DNA from: Cephalotrichum gorgonifer
Taxonomy: Eukaryota; Ascomycota; Sordariomycetes; Microascales; Microascaceae
Reading direction: 5' to 3'
NCBI GenBank assembly: GCA_900312665.1
Contig: ONZQ02000019.1
Span: forward strand, 536,456 to 571,829
DNA: 35,374 bases
Part shown: in pieces, positions 22,674-32,586 of the stretch
Layout of the letters: each line of letters begins with the position of its first letter
Numbering within the stretch: the first letter of the stretch is position 1
The notes under the pieces: model-generated
Databases searched by the model: none
What the model was told of the DNA's origin: nothing
Seen by the model: only the letters and a program-made list of their open reading frames with translations
Made by a program: the position numbers and the translations under genes

Positions 22674-24626
22674 TTAAAGCGAATACTTGAACAACGGGCT
22701 CTTATCCCCCATTCGCTCCAGCTCTTCCTCTGTATACTTCTCCCTGACTTCTTCCTCTGACATCATCCCGTCTCTCTTATTAACCTTCCATAATAAGAAG
22801 GCCAAGGTCAGCGCCGCAGCCATACCGGCCGACGCGAAAGCCAACGAGTTCCCAAAGCCGGTCGGATATCGCGGCGCCTCTTTCTCGATGTAGATGTAGC
22901 TTCCAATTACCCCGCCGATATTCCCCGCGCAGACGAGGTAGCCGATGCTGATCGCTCTCTTCACAGCCGGGGCCGTGTTGGCGATGTTCCAGGCATTCAC
23001 ACCCGGGAATATAGGATACATTCTACAGAAGGTAATATCGTTAGCCGCAGACAACACGCCCGATATAGGAGCGGTGGAATCTCACCCTGCACATGCGAGG
23101 CAAACGCCAAAGTAACAGAGCGCAATATTATCCTTAATGTCACCCGCCTTGGCAAACAGTATAGCGAAGGCGGCAATAACGCAAACCTGCGGGCCGACGA
23201 TGAAGGGCATACGCCGCGACGACCGGTCCGCAAACAGGGAGAGGACATAGGCGGCGAGGGCGCCACAAAAGTATGGCGGGATAGTCATCAGCTGAGCGTG
23301 CGCCGAGGTAAATCCCATGCTCTTCACGATTGTGGGCATGGTGAACTTCATCGCGTAGTTGGGCACGGCGTTAGACCAGTTCGCCAGAATGAGCAGATAC
23401 ATCTTCCAGTCCAGCGCCACGGAGCGCAGGGCACTCCAGTCGAAGCGCTTCTCGCGAAAGTCTCGGGGGCTGTGGATTTGTCGGGCAAACTGGCGAAGTT
23501 CGAGGTAGCGGATCTCATCCACGGTGAGCCAACGGGACGCTAGTGCGGGCGAGTCTGCAAGGATGAGGAAGCAGAGGACGCCCATAATGACCGTCATGAG
23601 GCCCTCGATGATGAAGATCTACCGGCCGGGGATGTTAGCTTATTTGCTCGGGTCCCAGTCGGGTGCCGTAGTGCGAAACATGAATCATGACGTACCCATC
23701 TCCATCCCTCCAGCCCACCGATGCTGTCCATCTTCGCAATTGCAAATGCCAAAAGGCCAGAAAATCCACCGCCAGTCGCGGCTGAGGTATAAAGAAGCGC
23801 TATGCGGCTCTGCGTCTCGTTCGGCATATACCACTTGGAAATGAGAAGGATGGCCCCGGGGAAGAAACCAGCTCTGATGGACTCCAATTTTAGAACTTGA
23901 GTTCTGCAATCACAGATACCGGCGGGGAGGGGAAGGCTTACTCCGCAAGACCAAGGAAGAATCGGACGGCGACGAGCCCAGAGAAGTTCTTGACAAACCC
24001 CGTGCAAGTCATCACGATTCCCCAGGCGACCACGAGCATCCCGATGTAGTATGACGGCCGCTTAAACTTGTTGAGGAGCATGTTACTCGGTACCTCTACG
24101 TGATGGTCAGCTTGGTCCGACGCCAAAGCCATTGCAGGGGCTCAATACTCACCAGCTAAGACGTACGGGATGAAGAAGATGGATACGGCAATATTGTATT
24201 GTGACCCGTCCATACCAAGGTCTTTCGTGAGGCCTTCGATCTTTGCATTGCCTACCGCATTGTGAGAACGGAGCCCCGATAGGCAAAGGTGGGGTCCATC
24301 GGGATAACGCACCAATGTTGGTCTTGTCGAGATATGCCACGAGGTAGAGGAAGAGAAGCATGGGAACAACTCTCAGCTAACGATGTATGTTAGCGATACA
24401 ACAACCAGTAAGGAAAGTATAGAGATTTCGGAACGGGATGCCATACATCAACCTTGCGTATAACGCGCTTCCTCTGCTCCTCCGTGAACTCACTCAGAAA
24501 CCTTGCATCGTCGTCGCTCAAGAGGCCGGGGATAGCTTGATGCTCGAGGTGTGCGGCCCCCATCTCCATCTTCTCCATAGAGTTTCCAGCATCTGAACGA
24601 TCTCGCGACACGTTTTCTGCGGCCAT
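22674..24626 (-). CDS. MFS transporter, anion:cation symporter (Dal5/Tna1-like) family
   Basis: Seven exons: complement(22674..23022, 23086..23618, 23696..23873, 23942..24095, 24153..24251, 24313..24376, 24447..24626), 518 aa, close to the family's usual length. All six introns (57-77 bp) have GT-AG ends, and every join restores family sequence. Examples are VVPMLLFLYLVAYLDKTNIG in the first membrane segment, RFFLGLAEAGFFPGAI, LEGWRWIFIIEG and GVCLACAGMYPIFPGVNAWN. About 12 membrane segments are expected; the cytosolic N-terminus is acidic and the C-terminus is EEEVREKYTEEELERMGD. This family imports small organic anions such as allantoate, nicotinate, pantothenate or sugar acids with protons across the plasma membrane. 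It is divergent from the DapA-family lyase gene and next to a Zn2Cys6 regulator, so it probably imports the substrate of that lyase or a precursor. The substrate is unknown. Confidence 0.9.
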
Positions 24627-24880
24627 CGTAAATCTGTAGGAATGAATATTGTGGCGATGAATGAGCTAGATGGGAGACCACTTCAGTCTAGAAGAGATGA
24701 CCCTGGAAAAGGGAACAGGCGGATTGATAGGTGATTTAAATGAACCGGCCAGGTCTCCATGATCAGGATGCGACTCCTCGAGGTGCCATGGAATCTGGGG
24801 TGCGTCTGGGGTGGAATCCGGGGTAGGGCGTTAGAGCCGGCAGTTTGCAAAACCAAGAGGGTCCGGGGTAGTAAGTATTA

Positions 24881-24896
24881 TCCGAATTCATTCGGA
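24881..24896. promoter_or_regulatory. Inverted CGG site 1 (TCCG-N8-CGGA)
   Basis: TCCGAATTCATTCGGA, with 7-bp perfect arms around a 2-bp centre. The CCG/CGG triplets are spaced by 8, as in sites bound by Zn2Cys6 dimers. Confidence 0.7.
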
Positions 24897-24994
24897 AAAA
24901 GAGACCGAGTCGCCAAGTGAGAACGCGTGGTAAGCTTGCCCAATTCGGGCACTAGGGGCAAATGCGGTGAGAGGGGAAACGCCACTGGGTACCT

Positions 24995-25010
24995 TCCGAG
25001 AGCGCCCGGA
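24995..25010. promoter_or_regulatory. Inverted CGG site 2 (TCCG-N8-CGGA)
   Basis: TCCGAGAGCGCCCGGA. Only the outer four bases of each arm are symmetric, but the spacing of 8 is the same as in the other three sites. Confidence 0.65.
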
Positions 25011-25014
25011 TACT

Positions 25015-25034
25015 AATCCGAGCGATCTCGGATT
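25015..25034. promoter_or_regulatory. Inverted CGG site 3 (TCCG-N8-CGGA), strongest palindrome
   Basis: Arms TAATCCGAG and CTCGGATTA are perfect 9-bp inverted copies around CGAT. The CCG and CGG triplets at 25018-25020 and 25029-25031 are again 8 apart. The site starts only 5 bp after site 2, allowing side-by-side dimers. Confidence 0.75.
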
Positions 25035-25073
25035 ACTCCGCAAACATGGACCCGAATTTCTGGCTGATACTGG

Positions 25074-25089
25074 TCCGGATATGCTCGGA
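25074..25089. promoter_or_regulatory. Inverted CGG site 4 (TCCG-N8-CGGA)
   Basis: TCCGGATATGCTCGGA, about 30 bp upstream of the TATAAG box of the lyase gene, a fitting position for an upstream activating site. Confidence 0.68.
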
Positions 25090-25119
25090 AGTCGCGCCGG
25101 GCTTCATGATCCAGCTATG

Positions 25120-25125
25120 TATAAG
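25120..25125 (+). promoter_or_regulatory. TATA box of the DapA-family gene
   Basis: TATAAG, 137 bp upstream of the ATG at 25262 and followed by a pyrimidine/CA-rich leader. Confidence 0.5.
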
Positions 25126-25261
25126 ACCGCTTACACTTCCCCAAGATTAAGCATTTACAATCAAGCCTACAACCTCTCTACTGTCCACACTCACCTTCAC
25201 ATCCCAATCTATAACTACCGCATAAAAACACCTGCCACAGCTCGTGAACTCTACCGCAACC

Positions 25262-26221
25262 ATGAGCGCCACCAACGGAACCGGCATCTCTCCCGCCAGC
25301 ATCAACCTCCGGGGTCTAACTCCCGCCCCGGTAACCCCCTTCAACCAGGACGGCAGCGTGGACTATGACGCCATCCAACGCCTCGGTTCCTGGCTGGGAA
25401 GCATCCCCGGCGTAACGGGCCTCGTGGTCCTCGGCCACGCGGGCGAAGGCACCTTCCTGACGGCAGAGGAGCAAGTTGCGGTCATCAAGGCCTTCGTCAA
25501 GTCCGTCAACAACAAGATCCCTATCATCGCCGGTATTACAGGCGAGGGCACAGAGGTTGCAGCCCTAGAGGCGAAGAGGGCCAGGGAGGCAGGAGCCTCC
25601 GCCGGCCTTCTCTACCCGTCTCACGGGTGGCTCCGATTCGGGTACCAGCCCGGCGCGCCGCAGGATCGGTACAACGTGGTCTACGAGCGGAGCGGTCTCC
25701 CGCTCATCCTGTTCCAGTATCCGGATGTCACGAAGGCGACATACAGCCTCCAGACTATGCTCGACATCTCCGCGCAGCCGGGTGTCTTCGCCATGAAGAA
25801 TGGCGTCCGGAACATGCGGAGGTGGGATACGGAGATTCCCGTGATCCGCAAGGAGAGGCCCAATCTCCAGATTCTGACGTGTCACGATGAGTATCTCCTA
25901 CACACGGTATTCGATGTCGATGGGATGCTCGTCGGATACGGGAACATCGCACCCGAGCCCCTGATTGAGATGATCAAGGCTGGGAAGGAGGGGGACTACA
26001 AGGCTGCGCGGGCGGTACACGACAGGTTGCTCCCGGTTACGAAGAGCGTGTATCACCGTGGATCCCACATGGAGGGTACCGTCGCGCTGAAGCATGCGCT
26101 CGTTGCGAGGGGTATTCTGAGCCATGCTACCGTGCGATCACCGTTGTTGCCGTTGGAGGATGGTGCGGAGGCGGAGATTCATGCCGCTATTACGGCCTCC
26201 AGCCTGAGCAAGGTGGCATAA
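25262..26221 (+). CDS. DapA/dihydrodipicolinate-synthase-family aldolase or dehydratase
   Basis: Single exon, 319 aa, start ATG in ACCATGAG context. It has the class I (beta/alpha)8 lyase layout: LRGLTPAPVTPFNQDGSVD at the N-terminus, the GxxGE substrate-carboxylate motif as GHAGE (58-62), PIIAGITGEGT, and the Schiff-base lysine as FAMKNG (K179). The catalytic tyrosine region reads LLYPSHGW (Y118) instead of the PYYN of true DHDPS, and the usual Thr-Thr of the GxxGE motif is His-Ala. This argues against lysine biosynthesis (fungi use the alpha-aminoadipate route) and for a 2-oxo acid lyase of sugar-acid or hydroxyproline-type catabolism. It is divergent from an MFS anion carrier with a shared promoter of four inverted CGG sites. 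The exact substrate cannot be told. There is no signal peptide, so it is probably cytosolic. Confidence 0.88.
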   Translation: MSATNGTGISPASINLRGLTPAPVTPFNQDGSVDYDAIQRLGSWLGSIPGVTGLVVLGHAGEGTFLTAEEQVAVIKAFVKSVNNKIPIIAGITGEGTEVAALEAKRAREAGASAGLLYPSHGWLRFGYQPGAPQDRYNVVYERSGLPLILFQYPDVTKATYSLQTMLDISAQPGVFAMKNGVRNMRRWDTEIPVIRKERPNLQILTCHDEYLLHTVFDVDGMLVGYGNIAPEPLIEMIKAGKEGDYKAARAVHDRLLPVTKSVYHRGSHMEGTVALKHALVARGILSHATVRSPLLPLEDGAEAEIHAAITASSLSKVA

Positions 26222-27252
26222 GAAGGAGGACTAGACGTCGAAGATCTTACTCTCCACCTCCACCTAGATCAGCGGTCGAGGTGCCCGTCCAGAGGGCGGT
26301 TAGAATGAAATGGTGTGGAATTCCACGCGCTTATTGTATCGTATAGACTAGAATACATCTCCGTTCATATATTCCTCTTGATGCCTTGCAGTATATTCCG
26401 TTGGTGGGGGAAGTCAGTAGGCACATATATGTACCCCGCGCAAGTAAGCACAGAATAGGACGAAATCTTCGAATTCATGTGGTATTCTAGAATATATTGG
26501 GCTGTAAGCTGTGTGAGTGCTCCAAGAGGTGCATCCTCCCTGTTGGGGGAGCTCGAAGAGTGTAAGGACAGTTCCCACTGTAAACAATAGTGCGGCGGAG
26601 AGTGAGCGAGTCGCAACGTAAATGTATATATGTTCTTTAGCACGGTTGAGCGTAAAACTAATGTAGGTAATATATTGGCTAATGAAATATTTAACGTCGT
26701 CGATGGAATGACGCAACCAACTCGGGAACATTCACATGTGAACTTCTCCACGTCCAGCGCTGCATGTCGTGACAAGTCTTGTACGATTTTGGAAAAATAG
26801 ATAATACTCGTACGACGCCCCCCGCCTAACCCTGCTCCTTCCACCCTCCGCGTTGTCTTTCCAAAGACCACATGGCGCAATCGTAGCCCCATGGTATACA
26901 CGGAGACTACCAAAAAATTAGACCACATCAGCCAGCTTCCTCAGACGCACACCACGTACACTTAATTGGCACGAGGATCGTAGATAGAGGGAAGCATAGG
27001 GCCACTGTATACTTCTGGAATAGACAGTGTTCCGCGTGCACTGGCACGTCCTGCCCGGTATACATTTTGGTGGTGCTGAGGCCGTAATTCCCACTCAAAT
27101 TCAAGTTGGAAGACTGCCCAGCCCATTTCCGTCGCGCGCTTCAGGGACACAGGGGGAGGTGATAGCAAAGCTCTATTTCAGATTTCTCTTCCTTCGACGG
27201 TAAGGGCCTACGATGGCTCTATAGCACTGCTACCTGGGAACGGGGAGGCCCT
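26222..27252. other. Intergenic region, 1.0 kb
   Basis: 3' flank of the lyase gene and 3' flank of the TRP-like gene. The minus-strand open frame 26365-26928 (187 aa from an ATG) has no recognisable motif and sits in AT-rich, non-coding-looking sequence. Nothing else is seen. Confidence 0.5.
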
Positions 27253-29570
27253 TTACCGGCCTGGGGTATCCTTTTTTGCTTCAGCAACTCCTGAACTAGG
27301 ACCACCGGCCCTCATGACCTGAAACCCTCCGGAAGGCTCTGGAGTTTTCCTAATCCTGCCCCACAACCTCGACGTAGAAGACGTAATCGAGGAGGTCTTC
27401 TGCGCAGTCTCCACAGCCTCCACACTACCCCAGTTTCTCCGTTGAGGGGGGGCGCCATAATAAAGATCGGATTCTCGGAATGAGTAGTCGTGCCAGCGAG
27501 GCCCAAGCGGCACTCGCTGAATGTCCGCATCAGATAACGTCGAAGGAGTGGATGATATCTCAGAGGATGAAATGCTTGCGCCTGAGGATTGGCCGGGGCG
27601 ATCTGATAGGGGTGAGAGTGGCCGTGTGCCAGTCGAAGTTCGAGTGGCGGTGCCGCTACGGAAAGATTGAGCGGACGATGATCTCGGGGGTCGGTAGTAT
27701 CTAGACGGCTCGTTGAGGTGGAGGCTACTCGGGCTGTCTGATCGGGGGGTGGGGTGTAGACCGCCATTGTGGGGCTCCAGACCGAACCCTCCGCCTTCCT
27801 CGATTGAGTCCAGGTTGGAGTGTTGGGTGAGGTTACCCTGGGGCATTTCTCGTCGCCTAAGCTGCCGGAGGCCGAACACCTACCATGACTATGTTAGAAT
27901 CACCCCCCACAGCAGTAGAGTAGGGCACATACCTGGGGCGTCTCCGTACCCACGCGGCGAACGCATAGTTTCGCAAGGTGATAGACGGTAGGGAAGAAGA
28001 AAGCAAAAATTAACACGGCAGTATGTAAGAGCAAGAGCAGGTAAGCAACGAAGCTCTTCGTCTTTAAGGAGGCGATATCTGGGAGGAACACGGTCATGAG
28101 AAGGACGCTACACAGTCTCGCCAAGGTGCAGGCTACCCCAACAGAAATGGCAGGGTATGCTTGAAATCCAATGATGCAAGCCAGGAGCACAACTTCGCAT
28201 GTGGCAAGGATGACGATTTGGGCAACAGGAGACAGCTGAAGTCCCCCGATGGCAGCGGCGCGGATGAACGTAAGAACAAACAAAATGATGATAAACGATG
28301 CATCGCCGCCTCTGGACGGGGAAGACTCAAGTCTAGTGTACCGCTTCGATCCGTCGAAGATGAGAGCACCAAGACTCCGTGTCGGAATCTGGCTGAGCAG
28401 CCACAGAAAGGCCATGGCGATAACGAAGAGTAGCCCAGCGGCAAGGCCCGTATGATACGCCGGTAGAATCATGGCATGGTCGAACTGATAGGTCGAGAGC
28501 GAGACGATGGGCAAGAGAAAGTAAGAGAGTATCGCCCTGAAGACCTGTCCGGTGGTATACCTCACGCCCGTGAAGTCCTGACTCTCGTCTCCAGACCACC
28601 AGCGCTGTCGTTTATTTAAGTACCACATGATCTCAACAAGCACAGCTAGACCGACGCCCATCAGGACAACAGTGATAGCCATATTAAGCCAGAGGCTCAT
28701 TGTCATGGGCGCCCCAACAATCTGCGTCATGTGTTCCAATCCGAAAGTCCCTCCGTATGTGCCGTTGATCTCGTAGATGCCATCATTGACACCACTGTAA
28801 GTCCGCGAGTGAGTGAACAGCCCAGTGCCACTGAAGAGGGAAAACCAATTCAGCTTGCTAGCTGCAGGCTGATAGAATCCCGGATACCGAAGGCTGAGAC
28901 TGGCAGTAAGGAAGATGAACTGCATGTAGTGCAGAAGATCCCCAAGGCCAGGGAGCAGCGTCCTCATGTAGTGATTGCTCGCAAAACTCTCGTCGTCGTC
29001 GGATACTGGAGCGTCGGTATCGTCATAGACCGTCCGAAGGATCGCCACGACCAAGACGAATAGGAAAAGAGCAGCGGGACAGTAGCGAAGCACCGAGACG
29101 ATGCTCTTCGAGGAGACTGGCGTGATTTCCGCTGAGAGGCAACCGACTTCCTCGCCTTGATCGTCGAAGTGAACGGCCACATAGAACGTTGACAGCGCGT
29201 GGAGAGTGCCGATATCCGATACACTCTCAATCTTCAATATCGACCGACCAGGAGTGTGAGGAGCAGGTTCGCAGCTAACATTCGGAGAGGCTTGAACGAC
29301 GCTGTCTCCACCCAGCATTTCGAAATCGACGCGAAGATCCGACACGTCGTGGCCTCGATCGCAGTCCTCGTCGTCCACGGTCGTGGTCACGTAGAACTGG
29401 AGGTTCGCAGTCCCGGTGTCGTTGGCGAGAGATACGGCTGCCCTGAAGCTCTCGGGCGGAACAGACGCAATCACGGCTGCGGATTCGGCCCCGTGACAGT
29501 GATGCCATTGCACGTACGCCCCGAGCGCCGGCGCCACGAGGCATAGGGCGGTGAGGTGGTTTAGCAGCAT
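27253..29570 (-). CDS. TRP-like / FLC-type multi-pass membrane protein
   Basis: Two exons, complement(27253..27879, 27933..29570), 754 aa. The 53-bp phase-0 intron has donor GTATGT, a TCTAAC branch site and acceptor GGTAG. A signal peptide (MLLNHLTALCLVAPALGA) leads into a lumenal/extracellular domain of about 145 residues with four Cys, which could be ML-like. About nine hydrophobic segments follow from residue 165 (CPAALFLFVLVVAIL onward). The stretch LLHYMQFIFLTASLSLRYP...FYQPAASKLNWFSLFSGTG matches the fungal TRP/FLC pattern, and an N-glycosylation-like NGT lies in the next loop. The cytosolic tail of about 200 residues is Ser/Thr/Pro/Arg-rich. Relatives act in calcium, haem or flavin handling and wall integrity at ER or plasma membrane. 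The match to FLC is at the level of architecture and one motif region. Confidence 0.78.
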
Positions 29571-31503
29571 CGCGATAAGCCGTCCCGTTGTGCTGAAGGT
29601 GATTCAGCCATTTCTGGGAGGGACGGGAAAGTTGGACATTAAGGCGTGCGCCTGCAACCGAAAGGAGACGCCTCCGGCTTGGTGGGTCTCCAGGGGTAAA
29701 ACTTCAGCTCTTAGCTCTCGTATTATTCGCATTACTCTCACTTGGGTGGGTGGGTCGGTCTACAGGGGTAAAACTTCAACTCGAGACTCTCTCGTATTAC
29801 TTCCACGCTAGTCAATCCTCGACCCTAACTGGCGGATAATTGTGGGGAAAGGAAAGAAGTGCTCAATGCGCGTGCCGGGTTGTGGTGTTTGTCGGGCTTG
29901 GCGGCTTTTATCGTTCTCGGCCCTACCGAGTGCGGCAGTTCCTGAAGGCCTCAGGTGCGGCGCAAGAACGGGGCGACCAATCATGCCTGAGAAAAAAACT
30001 CGCCTGAACACCTCACACTCTCCACTTGGAGCTGTTAGTGCAGTACGAGTAGTATCATACAAATCCTTAATGGCCGATTAAGCAGGCATACCTGCCAAAC
30101 CATGAGGAGAGCCAATTGTTTCTCAAGACATTGGAGGAGAGGTGAGCTGAGCTGAAGGAAGGTTAATAATACTGGGTCAGGGTATTTAAATATGAGGCCA
30201 AGATACGGTAGATTACTGGTGAGATCTGCTGAAGAATATATAGTATGGCGAGAGGATCAAGATTGTAAGTTATTGTAAGTACTACTTCCGAAATTGTTCA
30301 ACCTGGGATATTGACAGGATATTCTGGGGTCGAGGGAGGGAAGGGTGCCTTGAACTGGAGATTCACCTTTGGATTCCCAAGTATGCCGAGTTGGCAAGAC
30401 AGCCCCGCAACTAACTAAAGGACTTACGTGATGAAGAGCTCCTCTAGTAAAGAATCTGTATCGCCGACCTGGCTGTGGCCATATGCGGCAAGAACGAGAT
30501 GGATGCTGTAGGCAAGGGGTACATGGGCAGTTGAGGATGTGCTCAGCCTGTATATCACTTAGCTGGAGCCAGCCCTATTCTCATTCGGAATAGGGGAATT
30601 ACCAGCATGGACCGAAGTGCTAGACCCGGGACATACCCTTTCCTCTCCTAATGGATCCAACGCCATGCCTAGATAATATCGGCGGTGAGTGCATCTCTCT
30701 GCAGGAAGGCATGTTTTACCTCACTGCCCCATAGGACTTAGTACTTTGCGCCCTGAATACCACAGGCATGTAGATACCCAGAGGTATCGCGGGGAGGGGC
30801 ACAGTCTTGATAGGGTTGGGCCAGTCAGTGCCAAAGGATGAAAGGGGGGGTGGAGGATATGGATGCTACTGTAGAGGTTCTGAAAAGTTTGGTCGAGTGG
30901 GGCAATCCTCTCGGCTACGGAAAGGGGGGGTCATTGTTATGGGTACGGAGGCCCTCAAACAAATGTCTCGCGGCGAGTACAAGAGACAGGGTCGACGACG
31001 TTTTGGCACGCTTTGCTAGAATTTCTCCCTGTATTCTACACGTTTTGCAATGCGTATGCAGCTGCCATGAATGTTGGGCTTGCCCTCAGATTTTTGTCAC
31101 ATGGTATTGACCCTGTGCCATCCTGAGCCGCGCGATGATGGGAGCCTTCAGCCAAGGCCAGCCCACGAGGGAACAGAACAGATCAGTTCGTTATATTACA
31201 CACACATCCCCCTCGAATCTCCCATTCAATATGTTCCCTAATCAGGGAAGAGGCAATCTTGTCCATTGAAAGCTTGGTATTAGAGCTCCCTCCATCTAAA
31301 CGCATGGGTTCCGGATCGGGGCTGGCCCCTGAGTCGGGCCGGAAACTTCTTCATACACCGAGAGGGGTGAGTCTACCCTCGCTCCTCCTTCTATTTGCTA
31401 CCATAGTGGCAGTCTTGAAACGCGCTGAACCTTTCCAGAGCTTTCTGAGAAACAAGAGCCATTATGTCAACCTCGGCTGTTATCTGTAGATGTCACTCGA
31501 ACC
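29571..31503. other. Gene-poor region, 1.9 kb
   Basis: Promoter side of the TRP-like gene, including the 72-bp duplication. A minus-strand open stretch at about 30430-30555 (LAYSIHLVLAAYGHSQVG) could be an exon fragment but matches no family I recognise and has a stop just upstream. The remainder shows no coding sequence. Confidence 0.5.
29680..29822. repeat. Two imperfect 72-bp tandem copies upstream of the TRP-like gene
   Basis: CAGGGGTAAAACTTCA occurs at 29691 and again at 29763, each preceded by a GGTnnGTCT-like stretch and followed by CTCTCGTATTA. The duplication lies 110-250 bp upstream of the TRP-like start codon, so it sits in its promoter or 5' leader. Confidence 0.65.
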
Positions 31504-32002
31504 TTCTCAGCCTTGACCGAGTGCGGGAAAAAGGCATCCTCCTCTTTAAAGGCCTGGTCGAAGGTATACTCGGAATAGTTCTCGGAAATCTATGATCGGA
31601 TGCTCCGACGGCCGCAGGTGTGGTTCGTCAGCCACTCCCTCAGGCTCTCCTTGACCAAGGGCCTGAAGTTCCTCCCGTGGTAGACCATGACCTCTGAGTA
31701 CACGAGCTTGGTCGTCTCCAGACAACAAGCGAGCGGACTCGTGTACACTGTCTCTGGCAGGGGTACGCCATTAGCCTCTATCCACTTGGCCCATGGTTGT
31801 CTGGAACGCTGTGAAGACCCCGTCCTCTGCGATATTTGAGTCGACCCAGCTCACCTCTTCGCCCCCGTCAAGACGGCAGAGGTGGTAATAATATATTATG
31901 TAGTTAGAAATAAGTTCGATTACCTGCGTCTCGAGAGTGTCATGTACATACATCCCAGACGCCGCTCCCCATCTTTACCTGACCATGCTGTGGACGCTCA
32001 AG
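31504..32002 (-). pseudogene. Relic of a histidine phosphatase (phosphoglycerate-mutase-like, branch 1)
   Basis: Minus-strand pieces in order follow the fungal Pmu1-type family. PQHGQ stands in place of the catalytic RHG. Then comes YHLCRLDGGEEVSWVDSNIA, where relatives have YWSLLDGDGTITWADARLT-like sequence. A frame change lies at about 31800, then WAKWIEANGVPLPETVYTSP, LACCLETTKLVYS (family SPLxRCLET), FRPLVKESLREWLTNHTCG, RRSIRS, a TAG at 31590-31592 where a Trp is common, and ISENYSEYTFDQAFKEED. The catalytic Arg of RHG is Gln and the Arg of the SPLxRC motif is Cys, both explicable as G-to-A or C-to-T transitions. Frameshift, stop and lost catalytic residues mean it is dead. The C-terminal third with the second catalytic His is not seen. 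Confidence 0.72.
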
Positions 32003-32447
32003 TCATAAATAGCCGGGCATGTATAAGAAACATTGCTAGCAGAAAAATAGGTCTGACACTATAGCGCTGTCGCTCCCAAATGCAGCCGCGAGGGGGCATG
32101 CCAGCAGGAATTCAAAGTCCATCGTGGCGGTGTTGTAGCCACAGAATGCCTGCTGCCTGCAAAGGGAATAATAATTACCCCCAAAATCCCCTAGCCCCGC
32201 AGCGGAAGCAAAAATTAGCAGGCTAGCCTCTATTATATATGAAAGCCTGAGCCAAGGTAGTTGGATATGCTGCACTTATTCTGGCCTAATGCAGAAATAC
32301 TCGACCAAAACGGGCAGTGTTAACAGCGCGGCACACTCCGCCGCATGTATTACTCCGCACGAGCTAGGGTTAGCAACCATCCACCATGCCTCTCCTTTAC
32401 ACCAGTAATCCCTCAATATCTAGATTACCGGTCACACCAAGCACGCA
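32003..32447. other. Upstream region of the HET gene
   Basis: No convincing exon. A minus-strand open stretch to 32275 has no recognised motif and may be part of the decayed neighbourhood. It contains the uORF start at 32386 described separately. Confidence 0.45.
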
Positions 32448-32586
32448 ATGCCAGCAGGTCGGGAACCCAATTTCTACGATAGCGATGACCTGCAGCTCGG
32501 ACACCGCCAGATTCGGCTGCTTACCATCTCGCCGAGCCCGGCATCGAGCCATGATGGCCCGATCCAATGCAGCCTCCAGGTCGTAG
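32386..32586 (+). promoter_or_regulatory. Upstream ORF overlapping the HET start codon
   Basis: ATG at 32386 in a strong context (CCACCATGCC) opens a 66-codon frame that ends at 32586, past the HET ATG at 32448 and in another frame. If the mRNA starts upstream of 32386, this would lower HET translation. If transcription starts between 32389 and 32448, it has no role. Confidence 0.4.

Larger units (their letters stand above)
24627..25261. promoter_or_regulatory. Divergent promoter shared by the MFS and DapA-family genes
   Basis: 635 bp between the two start codons. It holds four TCCG-N8-CGGA inverted repeats between 24881 and 25089. A TATAAG box at 25120-25125 lies 137 bp before the lyase ATG, and an AT-rich TTTAAA sequence at about 24735-24740 could serve the transporter. 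No coding sequence is seen. Confidence 0.7.

Noticed and set aside
26365..26928. 187-aa minus-strand frame starting at an ATG
   Set aside because: No recognisable motif, AT-rich non-coding-like composition and no splice-extended partner. It was left in the intergenic description.
30430..30700. Possible two-exon gene on the minus strand (MALDPLGEER, a GTATGT donor, then LNCPCTPCLQHP or LAYSIHLVLAAYGHS readings)
   Set aside because: Splice sites are plausible, but neither downstream frame continues into a recognisable protein and stops follow quickly.
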